This document shows, one piece after another, positions 16,699 to 24,965 of a DNA stretch of 64,000 nucleotides. Source of the DNA: Collinsella sp. (GTDB lineage: Bacteria > Actinomycetota > Coriobacteriia > Coriobacteriales > Coriobacteriaceae); contig DXLX01000012.1 in assembly GCA_019414515.1 (NCBI GenBank), positions 61,359-125,358 of the forward strand, in the 5' to 3' direction. Position numbers and translations under genes: made by a program. Position 1 is the stretch's first letter; the number at the start of each line of letters is the position of its first letter. The notes under the pieces are model-generated. The model saw nothing but the letters and a program-made list of their open reading frames with translations, had not been told where the DNA came from and did not search any database.

Positions 16699-17020
16699 TG
16701 CTGGCGAGGGCGGCATCAAGCCTGCGGGCGATAACAAGCCGCTCGGCGCGCCGCGTGGCAAGCGTCCGCGTATCCGCGTGAGCTGCGTGGACCAGCTGGG
16801 TGCGTGCCGCTGCCACCATGGTCACAAGCCGGGCGACGTTTTTGACTTCGACCGAGACCGCGGCAAGATGTGCGCCATGGCCTGCCATGTGGGCTTGCCC
16901 TATATCGATATCCTGCGCTATGGCGGAACCGTGCCTGGCAACGAGCCCGGCACGGCAAAGTTCTGCTGCCCCGAGGTCGATACACTGAACGTCTGGCTTG
17001 CCGAGATCGTTGACGAGTAG
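16691..17020 (+). CDS. Small Cys-rich protein, TIGR04076-like
   Basis: A 109-residue protein whose core (about residues 27-105) has the pattern of the TIGR04076 family: a beta-strand start, C.CHHGHKPGDVFDF, MCAMACHVGLPYI and a GG..PG loop, with seven cysteines and several histidines that could bind metal. The first 25 residues are a polar, basic lead. No function is established for this family. It overlaps the B6 kinase stop and is probably co-translated with it. Confidence 0.7.
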   Translation: MSNAGEGGIKPAGDNKPLGAPRGKRPRIRVSCVDQLGACRCHHGHKPGDVFDFDRDRGKMCAMACHVGLPYIDILRYGGTVPGNEPGTAKFCCPEVDTLNVWLAEIVDE

Positions 17021-17028
17021 TCGAGCGC

Positions 17029-17061
17029 AATGTGGCAAAGGGACAGCCCCTTTGCCACATT
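17029..17061. repeat. REP-like hairpin, family 1
   Basis: AATGTGGCAAAGGG and CCCCTTTGCCACATT pair around a short centre. The T-to-C change in one arm is matched in the other relative to the 1449 copy, so the palindrome is conserved by compensating changes. Confidence 0.75.
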
Positions 17062-17102
17062 CGCCGGTGGCGCCCCTTCTTTTGCTTATAATCTCAAATC
17101 TC

Positions 17103-17201
17103 TGCATTTCATTTGATTTTAAGTTCTATAAATTCTGCGTTTCATCGATAATCAAGCGTATAAAACTTTGCATTTCATTCGATGACGCTGAGGGGAGAGC
17201 C
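17103..17201 (+). repeat. 33-bp-period repeats before an AAA/DUF4143 gene
   Basis: TGCATTTCATT, TGCGTTTCATC and TGCATTTCATT begin at 17103, 17136 and 17169, exactly 33 bp apart. Units 1 and 2 also share AAG and TATAAA at the same offsets. The third unit runs into the ribosome site (GGGGAG) of the ATPase gene at 17203. A similar 33-bp array precedes the other DUF4143 gene at 20566. Confidence 0.65.
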
Positions 17202-17202
17202 T

Positions 17203-18564
17203 ATGCTGCGCAGGAAAATAGCGGCAGAGCTGGAGCGTTGGCTGAAGTCTGCCGAGCAAAAGGCCTTATTCATTACGGGTTCTCGCCAGATTGGCAAAAG
17301 CTATTCGATTCGCGCATTTGGCAAAGCCAACCATGCAACCTACATCGAGCTTAACCTCATGGAAAATCGCCAGGCAAAAGATGCTCTTCTCGAGGCGCGG
17401 GATGCCGATGATTTCATCAGCAGGGTGACGCTTCTTTCGGGAAAGTCGATTGCACCAGGCAAAACGCTCGTGTTTATCGATGAGGTCCAAGAGGCCCCCG
17501 ACATCATGACGATGGCAAAGTTCCTTGTTGAGGACGGGAGGTGCCGCTGGGCGTTTTCGGGGTCAATGCTCGGGACTCAGTTCAAGGGCGTCAGGTCCTA
17601 TCCCGTGGGGTATGTTCACGAGCTTAGGATGTTCCCGCTCGATTTTGAGGAGTTTTGCTGGGCAATCGGGGTGAGCGAGGGGGCTCGCCAAACGATACGT
17701 GACGCGTGTATCAGCGAGAGGCCCATTCCTGATTACATTCATGACGCGATGATGGCAAACTTCAGGACCTATACCGTTGTCGGCGGAATGCCGGAGGTCG
17801 TGCAGCGTTTCCTTGACACGCAGGGCGACCTTGCCTCTGTTCGTCAGCTACAGTCCGAGCTCAACGAACAGTACCGACGGGATATTTCCAAGTATGCAAG
17901 CGGGCGTGCCCTTCAGGTGCAGAGCATCTACGATCAGCTCCCCATTATGCTTGAGGGCGAACACAAGCGTTTCGTGCTCAATTCCATTGACCCCAAGGCG
18001 CATTATGAGAAGTACCAGCGAGATTTTGTCTGGCTTGTCGATGCCGGCGTTGCTCTCAAAGCCGATATCGTAACCGAGCCAAAGTCGCCCCTGCTCAAGA
18101 CGGCACGGCCATCGCAGTTCAAGCTATACCAATCGGATACGGGCATGTTGATGGCGCGCTACCCCGTTGGAGTCGCCCAAGCGGCGTATCTTGATAGCAA
18201 GGAGCCCAATCTGGGCGGCATTTACGAAAACGTGGTGGCCCAGCAGCTGGCTGCCCAAAATCGCCAGCTTTACTACTATCAGACAAAAAAGCGCGGTGAA
18301 GTGGACTTTGTGGTCGATGGACCGGATGGGACGGCTGTTCCGATCGAGGTTAAATCGGGCTCCTATTACCACGCGCACGCTGCGCTCGGTCATGTGCTTG
18401 ATACGGCTGAATATGGCGTAAGGCTCGGGATTGTTTTCTCGAAAGGCAACGTTGAGCGCAACGGAGCGGTTCTCTATTTGCCGCTATATGCGACCTGGGC
18501 CCTTTCGGATGTTTTGGGCGACTTCTGTGCCAAGGGGATTAAGCTGGAGGTCAAGCCGGTCTAG
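17203..18564 (+). CDS. AAA ATPase with DUF4143 domain (first copy)
   Basis: A 453-residue ATPase. Walker A is GSRQIGKS (about residues 26-33), Walker B LVFIDEVQE, and sensor region AFSGSMLG. The C-terminal DUF4143 part carries GEVDFVVDG ... PIEVKSGS, the acidic/lysine spacing of a PD-(D/E)XK nuclease fold. ATG 17203 is chosen because GGGGAG lies before it; an earlier frame from 17182 lies within the repeat array. Functions of this widespread family are not established. A second, clearly related gene sits 0.6 kb away on the other strand, but the two are divergent enough to be separate lineages rather than a recent duplication. Confidence 0.85.
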   Translation: MLRRKIAAELERWLKSAEQKALFITGSRQIGKSYSIRAFGKANHATYIELNLMENRQAKDALLEARDADDFISRVTLLSGKSIAPGKTLVFIDEVQEAPDIMTMAKFLVEDGRCRWAFSGSMLGTQFKGVRSYPVGYVHELRMFPLDFEEFCWAIGVSEGARQTIRDACISERPIPDYIHDAMMANFRTYTVVGGMPEVVQRFLDTQGDLASVRQLQSELNEQYRRDISKYASGRALQVQSIYDQLPIMLEGEHKRFVLNSIDPKAHYEKYQRDFVWLVDAGVALKADIVTEPKSPLLKTARPSQFKLYQSDTGMLMARYPVGVAQAAYLDSKEPNLGGIYENVVAQQLAAQNRQLYYYQTKKRGEVDFVVDGPDGTAVPIEVKSGSYYHAHAALGHVLDTAEYGVRLGIVFSKGNVERNGAVLYLPLYATWALSDVLGDFCAKGIKLEVKPV

Positions 18565-18577
18565 GGCCGGTCCCGGA

Positions 18578-18605
18578 TGTGACAAAGGGGCAGTCCCTTT
18601 GTCAC
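18578..18605. repeat. REP-like hairpin, family 1
   Basis: TGTGACAAAGGGG-CAGT-CCCTTTGTCACG just after the ATPase stop codon. It may also help end transcription. Confidence 0.75.
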
Positions 18606-18611
18606 GTTCAT

Positions 18612-18675
18612 GAGCGTTGATTTTCTCCCGTATAGAGCGCACTTGAACGCTCAAAGTGGGAGAAAATCTACGCTC
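18612..18675. repeat. REP-like inverted repeat, family 2
   Basis: GAGCGTTGATTTTCTCCC (18612-18629) pairs with 18658-18675 at 17 of 18 positions. It lies between convergent genes directly after a family-1 hairpin. Confidence 0.65.
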
Positions 18676-18712
18676 GATTTATGCCGTGGGCGCGGTTCGT
18701 GCGCCCACGAAC

Positions 18713-19162
18713 CTACAGCTGCTCGAGCATAGCGGTGCAACCGGCGAGCACATCGCGGTAGGTGGCATCGAAATTGCCGGTGTACCAGGGGTCGGCCACG
18801 TCGCCGGGACACTCGGTCCAATCGAGCAAGCGCGTAATCTTTCCGTCGGGGCCTGCGTCGCCAAAGATGCGACGCAGGCCCCGCGCGTTCTCAGCATCCA
18901 TATAGACAATGTGATCCCAGTCGCCATACTCCGCGCGACGCACCTGGCGGGCACGGTGCGCAACGACGGGAATCCCGACTTCGCGCAGCTTGGCGACCGT
19001 GCCATGATGCGGCGGGTTGCCGATCTCCTCAGTTGAGGTCGCAGCGGAGTCAATGACAAACTCGCCCGCGCGCCCGGCGCGCCGCACCAGCTCGGTAAAC
19101 ACGGACTCAGCCATCGTCGAGCGACAGATATTTCCATAGCAGATAAAAAGAATGCGTTGCAT
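18713..19162 (-). CDS. Low-molecular-weight protein tyrosine phosphatase
   Basis: A 149-residue cytosolic phosphatase. The P-loop is CYGNICRST near residue 9, with nucleophile Cys and Arg in the C-x5-R-S form, and the general acid loop is ADPWYTGNFDATY near residue 121. Length is normal for the family. AAAGGAAG precedes the ATG. It could act on phosphotyrosine proteins (for example of polysaccharide export) or, in some relatives, on phosphoarginine. The neighbours give no hint. Confidence 0.88.
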   Translation of the reverse strand: MQRILFICYGNICRSTMAESVFTELVRRAGRAGEFVIDSAATSTEEIGNPPHHGTVAKLREVGIPVVAHRARQVRRAEYGDWDHIVYMDAENARGLRRIFGDAGPDGKITRLLDWTECPGDVADPWYTGNFDATYRDVLAGCTAMLEQL

Positions 19163-19195
19163 GAGCGGCTTCCTTTCTAGGCGGTCGCGCAGGGC

Positions 19196-20566
19196 TTACA
19201 GACTGCTCTTGAGGCAGTTTGCTCCAATAAAGCCCGCTGCGTACAAGGGGAGGTGGCGCAGCTCGCGCCCGTCATCGGTTTCGCTGCGGGAAAAATTGTT
19301 CTCGGACAAAATGTAGGCATATGGCGATCGGGCTTTGTCCATAAACGACCCGAGGGTTCTCGCGCGCACGTTACGTGCGGACTTTACTTCGACGGGCACA
19401 ATTTCCATACGGTCGGTCTGAAGTAAAAAATCGAGCTCGCCGGTCGTCTTCCAAGACGACGGCGGCACCCAGTAATACGTCTGCAAGCTATTGCCCGAAA
19501 ATGCTTGCATGACCGAGTTTTCCGCCAGGGCGCCTCGGAAGTCGGAAGATAGCGCTATGGCGGAATCCTCTTTGAGGTCGAGCCAGAGCCGCGGGTTGAT
19601 GCCGAGTTTGTAGAACATGAGGCCGGTATCGAGAAGATAGACCTTAAAGAAACTTCCATCTTCGTCGTCGAAGGGAACGAGGGGAGGCTCGATGCCTTCG
19701 GTCAGGTTGTTGACCGATATGATGCCGGCGCCTTCGAGCCAGTCGAGCGGCTCGATAAGCTTGGCGCGACGGCCTCCGCGTTCGACCTCGGAGTACTTGA
19801 ATTTTTTTGTGGACGATCTCAGCAGCTGGGACGGAATGGAGCGCCAGACCTTGCGCGCCGCCACGCCGCTGATCCCGTTTTCGGGGTCGGTCATATCGGC
19901 GGTATAGGTCTCGTCGATTTCGCGCTGCTCGACGCGCGCATCCTCGATGGATAACGTCTTGCGATATGCGTTGACGGCGGCGGGCATGCCGCCCACGATC
20001 TGGTATCGATGAAACAGGCTGAGCGCGGCTTGGTGCGCGGCGTAGGTCTCGAGCGTGCCGGCGTGGGTACGAATGGCATTGGCCATCTGCTCCTCGTCGA
20101 GCGCCCAGAGAAACTCCTCGAACGACATAGGATGCATGGTCTCTTGACGAACGCCGCTGGGAAAAGGCAACTTGCGCTTGCGCGTGGCGACGCCGAGCTG
20201 ACTGCCAGTCGCGCATATGCGCCAGCCCGAACCCGAAAAAAAGCGAAGCGAGTTGAGCGCCCGTTCGCAGAGCTGCACCTCGTCAAACAGGATGAAGGCG
20301 GTTTCTTTGCGAATGGGGGTGCGTTTATAGTCTGAGATTCGCGCCACGATGGCGTTAACGTCGTCGGTGGGACAGTCGAACAGCGGAGCGATCAGCTCAA
20401 GATCGGTCTGAAAGTCGAGTTTGACAAACGCATCGCCGGCGATTCGTCTGCCGATTTCCTCGGCAACGTACGTTTTGCCTACGCGTCGCGCACCACGGAT
20501 GAGGAGGGGGCGCGACGCGTCCTTTGTCGCCCATGATTCGATAACGGATTCGATTGATCTGCGCAT
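19196..20566 (-). CDS. AAA ATPase with DUF4143 domain (second copy)
   Basis: A 456-residue ATPase with Walker A GARRVGKT (about residues 25-32), Walker B FILFDEVQL and a sensor region ICATGSQLG. The DUF4143 part ends with GELDFLLQ ... PVEVKSA, again a PD-(D/E)XK-like arrangement. GGAAAGG precedes the ATG at 20566 and itself touches a cluster of 33-bp-spaced palindromic repeats (20580-20676). It has the same architecture as the gene at 17203 but limited similarity. Biological role unknown; proposals for the family include mobile-element or defence functions, which this sequence does not settle. Confidence 0.85.
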   Translation of the reverse strand: MRRSIESVIESWATKDASRPLLIRGARRVGKTYVAEEIGRRIAGDAFVKLDFQTDLELIAPLFDCPTDDVNAIVARISDYKRTPIRKETAFILFDEVQLCERALNSLRFFSGSGWRICATGSQLGVATRKRKLPFPSGVRQETMHPMSFEEFLWALDEEQMANAIRTHAGTLETYAAHQAALSLFHRYQIVGGMPAAVNAYRKTLSIEDARVEQREIDETYTADMTDPENGISGVAARKVWRSIPSQLLRSSTKKFKYSEVERGGRRAKLIEPLDWLEGAGIISVNNLTEGIEPPLVPFDDEDGSFFKVYLLDTGLMFYKLGINPRLWLDLKEDSAIALSSDFRGALAENSVMQAFSGNSLQTYYWVPPSSWKTTGELDFLLQTDRMEIVPVEVKSARNVRARTLGSFMDKARSPYAYILSENNFSRSETDDGRELRHLPLYAAGFIGANCLKSSL

Positions 20567-20579
20567 GGGGCCGCCTTTC

Positions 20580-20676
20580 CAATTTCGTGTACTTCAGATA
20601 CATAGTTTAGTACGATTTCATGTACTTGGAATACACGAAATAGTAGAAAAGTGTGTATCTGAAGTACACGAAATTG
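20580..20676. repeat. 33-bp-period palindromic repeats before an AAA/DUF4143 gene
   Basis: A perfect 23-bp inverted repeat (20580-20602 and 20654-20676; core TTTCGTGTACTTCAGATACA) flanks a third, itself near-palindromic copy at 20615-20641. On either strand adjacent copies begin 33 bp apart (20583/20616 and 20673/20640). The array ends 14 bp before the ATPase start codon. Confidence 0.75.
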
Positions 20677-20761
20677 CACTGCTGGAGCTTGCAGGCGGAT
20701 AAACACTACTCGTATGGGACGGTTTTCACCGGTTGCTCGCCACCTTGGGCTATGTTCGCCC

Positions 20762-22015
20762 CTATGCCTGCATCCGGGGCTGTGCAGATTGACGACGGCG
20801 CTCCCAGCGAGCCAACTTAATCGTCACCAGCGTGAGCGCCCAGGCCACAAGCGAGAACGCGGCGCCCACTGCACCCACGTACGCAATGCCAATGCTGCTT
20901 ACCACGGCGCCGCCCACTGCGGTGCCAAACGAGATGCCGACGTTAAACGCCATGGGCTCAACCGAACTTGCGAGTACCATCGACTTGGGATGGCGGCTGC
21001 GTGCCACGTCCATAAAGTGCGTGATGCATGAGACCGAGAACAGGTACATGAGCATCGCCAGGCTAAAGACAAAGACCAGCGCGAGCGGCATGGCGGCGCC
21101 CATGGCAAACAGCCCGAGCAGTGCCGCCGCCTGCAGCACAAACGTAACCAGCAGCGCCTTCATGCCAAAACGCGCATCGATCCATCCGCCCAGGATGTTC
21201 GAGATCAGGCAGAACACGCCATAGGCCATAAGTGTGGTGCTCGCCTGAACGGTATCCATGCCCAGCATCTGCTCCAGATAAGGCGTCACGTAGCCGTAGA
21301 ATACGTAGACCGAGCCCACGCCAAACAAGAAGATGAGCATGCCGGTGATGATACTCGGCTCGCGTAGTAGCCCCGCCTGCTCGCGGAAGGTGGCGGGCTC
21401 ATCGGTCTGCCCGGCGCGAGGCATAAACGCCACGAGCGCGCTACAGATCAAAACGGCAAAGGTCAGCGTGCCGTACATGGCCACGTGCCAATCGAGTGTG
21501 TCGGCCACAAACTTGCCAATCGAGGTCACAAAGACCATCGCCACGGAAAACGCGCCGTACACGACCGAGATGGCAAGTGAGGTTTGCTGCGGGGATAGCA
21601 GCTCAGGGATGTACGTCACGCCCACGGCGAGCAGCGCACCCGAGACAGAGCCCAGGACAATGCGTGAGATAAACAGCACCTGGAAGTTGGGAGCCAACGC
21701 CATGACCAGGTTGCCGAGCACAAAGACGACGCTATAGCACACGAGCAGCTGGTAGCGGCGAAAACGCCCCGTGCTGAGCGCAAGCACCGGCGTGGCGATA
21801 GCGTAGACGAGCGCAAACACGCTGATGAGCTGGCCCGCAGTGGCAAGTGATATGCCGAGTTCCGTTGCCAAGTCGCTTTCGATGCCGATGACCACGAACT
21901 CGGAGCAGCCGAGCGAGAATCCCAACAGCACGAGCAGCGCCAGGCAGAGCTTGGTGCGCGCGGGGGAGAGCGCGGCGGCGGTTGGCTTACTTTTAGGCGT
22001 GGTTGCGGCGGTCAA
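20762..22015 (-). CDS. MFS transporter, DHA1 (arabinose efflux/AraJ-like)
   Basis: A 417-residue carrier with twelve hydrophobic segments. It shows FSLGCSEFVVIGI in helix 1, loop STGRFRRYQLL after helix 2, RIVLGSVSGALLAVG (motif C region, helix 5) and GGWIDARFGMKA between helices 8 and 9. This pattern is that of proton-driven drug or sugar efflux proteins. The start is uncertain: TTG 22015 has GGAG eight bases before it and I use it; GTG 22024 is the alternative. A much longer frame upstream has no ribosome site. It diverges from the LpdD-Nudix gene, so it may be linked to that locus, but this is only position. Confidence 0.83.
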   Translation of the reverse strand: MTAATTPKSKPTAAALSPARTKLCLALLVLLGFSLGCSEFVVIGIESDLATELGISLATAGQLISVFALVYAIATPVLALSTGRFRRYQLLVCYSVVFVLGNLVMALAPNFQVLFISRIVLGSVSGALLAVGVTYIPELLSPQQTSLAISVVYGAFSVAMVFVTSIGKFVADTLDWHVAMYGTLTFAVLICSALVAFMPRAGQTDEPATFREQAGLLREPSIITGMLIFLFGVGSVYVFYGYVTPYLEQMLGMDTVQASTTLMAYGVFCLISNILGGWIDARFGMKALLVTFVLQAAALLGLFAMGAAMPLALVFVFSLAMLMYLFSVSCITHFMDVARSRHPKSMVLASSVEPMAFNVGISFGTAVGGAVVSSIGIAYVGAVGAAFSLVAWALTLVTIKLARWERRRQSAQPRMQA

Positions 22016-22072
22016 GGTTGTCACTCCAATGTCGCATGAATAAGCGGGATTCAATCCCTGCAACTCTAACAG

Positions 22073-22105
22073 AATGTGACAAAGGGGCAGTCCCTTTGTC
22101 ACATG
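22073..22105. repeat. REP-like hairpin, family 1
   Basis: AATGTGACAAAGGGG-CAG-TCCCTTTGTCACAT in the gap between divergent genes. Confidence 0.75.
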
Positions 22106-22176
22106 GAGGGCTTGCCTGTATAGTCGCAATACAGGCGAAGATGGTCTCAGGTACATCGCGGGCGGCAGGAGATCCC

Positions 22177-23124
22177 ATGGGTATGCACACGACAAAGGTT
22201 GCAGTGGGCGAGGGCAAGTTTGCGCTCGAGGCCCAGCTGACGGTGACGCCGCGAGGCATGGCGGTGTACGCCTGCTCGCCGGAGTTTGCGCACCTGGGCG
22301 CCACGGCGCAGGCCATTCCGCGCCCCGAGCCCGGCCGTACGGCAACGGTGAGCATCCTGGCCGTTCCGTGCCATCGAGACGAGATCCCGGCGCACGATAT
22401 CGCGGCGGCGCTGGCCACGCGCTTTGGCGTGCCGGTAGTTGCAAGCACGGGTTTTCATGTTGAACAAGCGAGCGGTGACGACCTGCAGCGCGTGCTCGAC
22501 ACCACCAAGGAGCTCTTCGCCGCGCTCGAGGAAGCCGCAGCCCGCATTCTGCGCGCCGGCTGGGATGAGGGCGGTGCGGGCGCCGAGGTCGTGGCGGTCG
22601 ATGCTGCGACCGGCGAGGCGCTTGGCCCCGTCGACCGCATCGAGGCCCATGCTGGTGAGGGCATCCTGCATCAGGCATTTCTGACGCTTTTGGTCGAGGG
22701 CCGGGGCGAAGACGCGCGCCTGCTGCTCTGTCGCCGCAGTCCGCTCAAGCGCCTGTGGGGCGGGGTGCTGGCCGATAGCTGCGCCGGCCATCCGCTCCCC
22801 GGGGAAGACGTCGCGGCCGCCGCGGCGCGCCGCATCAACGAAGAGCTCGGCATTACGCGCGAGCCCGATCAGCTCAAGCACCTCGGACACGTGGTGTACC
22901 GCGAGGACCACGGCGACGGTCGCTGCGAGTGCGAATGGTGCGAGGTCTACCTTGCCCATGTTGAGCCGGGTGAGCTGCATATCAACCAAGAGGAGATCTC
23001 GGAAGTGCGTCGCGTGGCTCCGTCCGAGCTCAAAGGCTACCTGCAGGGTCACCCCGAGCAGCTGGCCCCCTGGCTCCGCGAGGCCCTCGGCGACCCATTC
23101 ATCCGCACGGCCCTCGCTATGTAA
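22177..23124 (+). CDS. LpdD-like domain fused to an IPP isomerase-type Nudix domain
   Basis: A 315-residue fusion. Residues about 1-120 resemble LpdD, the small prenyl-FMN chaperone/subunit found beside gallate-type UbiD decarboxylases (FAHLGATAQA, VSILAVPCHRDEI, GFHVEQASGDDL). Residues about 150-315 match type-1 isopentenyl-diphosphate isomerase: His158 and His165, GHPLPGE and RRINEELG of the Nudix box, Glu251/Glu253 in ECEWC and Trp299. The catalytic cysteine position, Cys in E. coli NSVCGHP, is Ala203 (DSCAGHP), with a cysteine one residue earlier. UbiD and UbiX lie 1.8 and 3.4 kb downstream. I infer a role in prenyl donor supply or prFMN handling, possibly Nudix hydrolysis of DMAPP to DMAP. 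GGAG precedes ATG 22177. Confidence 0.75.
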   Translation: MGMHTTKVAVGEGKFALEAQLTVTPRGMAVYACSPEFAHLGATAQAIPRPEPGRTATVSILAVPCHRDEIPAHDIAAALATRFGVPVVASTGFHVEQASGDDLQRVLDTTKELFAALEEAAARILRAGWDEGGAGAEVVAVDAATGEALGPVDRIEAHAGEGILHQAFLTLLVEGRGEDARLLLCRRSPLKRLWGGVLADSCAGHPLPGEDVAAAAARRINEELGITREPDQLKHLGHVVYREDHGDGRCECEWCEVYLAHVEPGELHINQEEISEVRRVAPSELKGYLQGHPEQLAPWLREALGDPFIRTALAM

Positions 23125-23149
23125 AAAAGACAGTCCCTTTGCCACATCC
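23124..23149. repeat. Truncated REP-like hairpin, family 1
   Basis: Only the right half (ACAGTCCCTTTGCCACAT) remains, directly after the LpdD-Nudix stop. Confidence 0.5.
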
Positions 23150-23150
23150 A

Positions 23151-23217
23151 AACCGTCACAACATTCGGCGAAAATCTCGAAAACGAGGAAAAGCGTCGAA
23201 TGTTGTGACGGTTTTTG
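23151..23217 (+). terminator. Long hairpin terminator after the LpdD-Nudix gene
   Basis: AACCGTCACAACATTCG (23151-23167) pairs perfectly over 17 bp with 23197-23213 and is followed by TTTTT. It separates the fusion gene from the SLC13 gene, so the two may be transcribed separately. Confidence 0.75.
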
Positions 23218-23365
23218 TCTAGGGAATCGCTTCTCATCCAAAAAATCCGCTTGACTGTATTGCCGCAACACAGCGCAACGTAAGGGGTGTCCGATAACGG
23301 GCGCCCCTTTTTAAGCGGCAACATGGCTGCGAATTCGGAGCGCCCCCAACAAGAAAGGTGGGGAG

Positions 23366-24823
23366 ATGGAAGCGGAAAAGAAGGCGTTTAAGATCACCAA
23401 GCGCGAAATTGGCTTTGTGCTGGGTATCGTTGTCTTTTTGCTGGTGAAGTTTCTTCCTTTGGCGGAGCTGGGCTCGACGGTCGAGCTCACGGTCGGCGGT
23501 CAGACCTGTCTGGCACTGACGCTCGCCACGGTGGTGTTCTGGGCATGCGGCGTGGCACAGCCGGGCTTTGTGGGCCTGCTCTACTGCGCACTGCTCGTCC
23601 TGTTCAAGGTGTGCGTGGACGACACGGGCGCCGCGAGCATCTCGGCGACGGTCGCCTCCACGTTTAGCTCGTGGACCAAGGCCACCATGTGGCTCGTCAT
23701 CGGCGCCTACCTCATCGCCAGCGCGGTCAAGGAGTCGGGCCTGGGCGAGCGCATCGCCTACGCGTTCATGCTCAAGTTCGTGCGCGACGCCAAGTCGCTC
23801 ATCATCTCGATCTTCGCGCTCACCTTTGTGCTGTCGCTGCTGATCCCGCATCCGTTCCCCCGCGCCTTCCTCATCCTCGCCGTCGTCTCGGTCATCGCCG
23901 AGTCCGCCGGCTACGGTGACGACGACAAGGGCAAGCTCGGCTTCCTCGTGTTTGCCGCTGCCGCCCCGGGTTCCATGTTCTTCCTGACGGGCGACTCCAC
24001 GCTTAACCCGCTCGTTGCGCAGTACAGTGCCGAGGCCGGCGGCATGAGCCCGTCCTTCGTCGACTGGTTCCTGTACATGAGCGTGCCTATGCTGGTTGCG
24101 CTGCTGTGCACCCTGTTCCTGGGCCTTTTCCTCTTTAAGCCCAGCAAGGAGCTCGTCTACGATCGCGAGCAGATCGTGGCCAAGCAGGCCGCGCTCGGCA
24201 AGCTCTCCGTCAAGGAGATCCGCACCATCGTGTGGCTTGTCATCGCCATCGCGCTGTGGCTCACCGTCTCGGGCGACTATATCGGCTGGGTCACCCTGGC
24301 CATTGGCGTTGCTCTCGCCATGCCCATCATCGGCGAAGTCCTCACTCCCGCCAGCTGGAACGCTGTCGACATCAAGTCCCTCATGTTCCTGACGGCCGCC
24401 ATGGCCGTGGGCTCCGTGGGCGGTGCCACCGGCATGAACGCCTGGATCGCCGACGTCGTGCTCCCCAGCTCCGTGCCTGAGAACATCTTCCTGTTCGCCC
24501 TGCTCGTCGCCGCGCTTTCCATGATCATCCACATGTTCATGGGCTCGGTCATGGCCGTGCTCGGCGTGTGCGTGCCGGCATTTATCAGCTTTGCCGCCGG
24601 CTCCAGCGTGAGCCCACTCGCCGTGGCGCTCATCGTCTTCACGTCCATCAACATCCACTACATCCTGCCGTTCCATAACCTGCCGATCCTTATCGGCGAA
24701 GGCAAGGACGCCGGCGGCTACACCTCCAAAGAGGCTATGCGCATGGGCATCCCCCTCACCGCGGTCGTCTTTGTCGTCGTGCTGGTCGAGGCCGCCTGGT
24801 TCCACCTCTTTGGCCTGATGTAA
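23366..24823 (+). CDS. SLC13/DASS-family anion transporter
   Basis: A 485-residue membrane protein with about eleven to twelve hydrophobic segments. It resembles sodium- or exchange-driven di/tricarboxylate carriers: an N-terminal half with SSWTKATMWLVIGAYLIA and IPHPFPRAFL, and a C-terminal half with AAMAVGSVGGATGM and NIHYILPFHNLPILIGE, the paired substrate-site regions of the family. GGTGGGGAG lies before the ATG. The UbiD decarboxylase follows 142 bp later in the same direction. Import of the aromatic or unsaturated acid decarboxylated by UbiD, or exchange with the product, is the obvious inference. The exact substrate is not visible. Confidence 0.82.
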   Translation: MEAEKKAFKITKREIGFVLGIVVFLLVKFLPLAELGSTVELTVGGQTCLALTLATVVFWACGVAQPGFVGLLYCALLVLFKVCVDDTGAASISATVASTFSSWTKATMWLVIGAYLIASAVKESGLGERIAYAFMLKFVRDAKSLIISIFALTFVLSLLIPHPFPRAFLILAVVSVIAESAGYGDDDKGKLGFLVFAAAAPGSMFFLTGDSTLNPLVAQYSAEAGGMSPSFVDWFLYMSVPMLVALLCTLFLGLFLFKPSKELVYDREQIVAKQAALGKLSVKEIRTIVWLVIAIALWLTVSGDYIGWVTLAIGVALAMPIIGEVLTPASWNAVDIKSLMFLTAAMAVGSVGGATGMNAWIADVVLPSSVPENIFLFALLVAALSMIIHMFMGSVMAVLGVCVPAFISFAAGSSVSPLAVALIVFTSINIHYILPFHNLPILIGEGKDAGGYTSKEAMRMGIPLTAVVFVVVLVEAAWFHLFGLM

Positions 24824-24965
24824 GCGGTCGAGCGCCCCGGCTGTAAGCAGCCAAGCGCTTGAACTTCGAGTGGTCGAGCGCTCCATTTGTGAGCGCCGCG
24901 GCCCCATTACGTTACCCCGTCCGGCGGCACCCCGTCGCCGGACACTCTCCCGAAAGGAGTACGCC

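Noticed and set aside
20479..20706. Small open frames on both strands with 11-residue repeats over the 33-bp array
   Set aside because: The repeats in the peptide follow from the 33-bp DNA period and appear on both strands, so a DNA-level role is more likely than a peptide.
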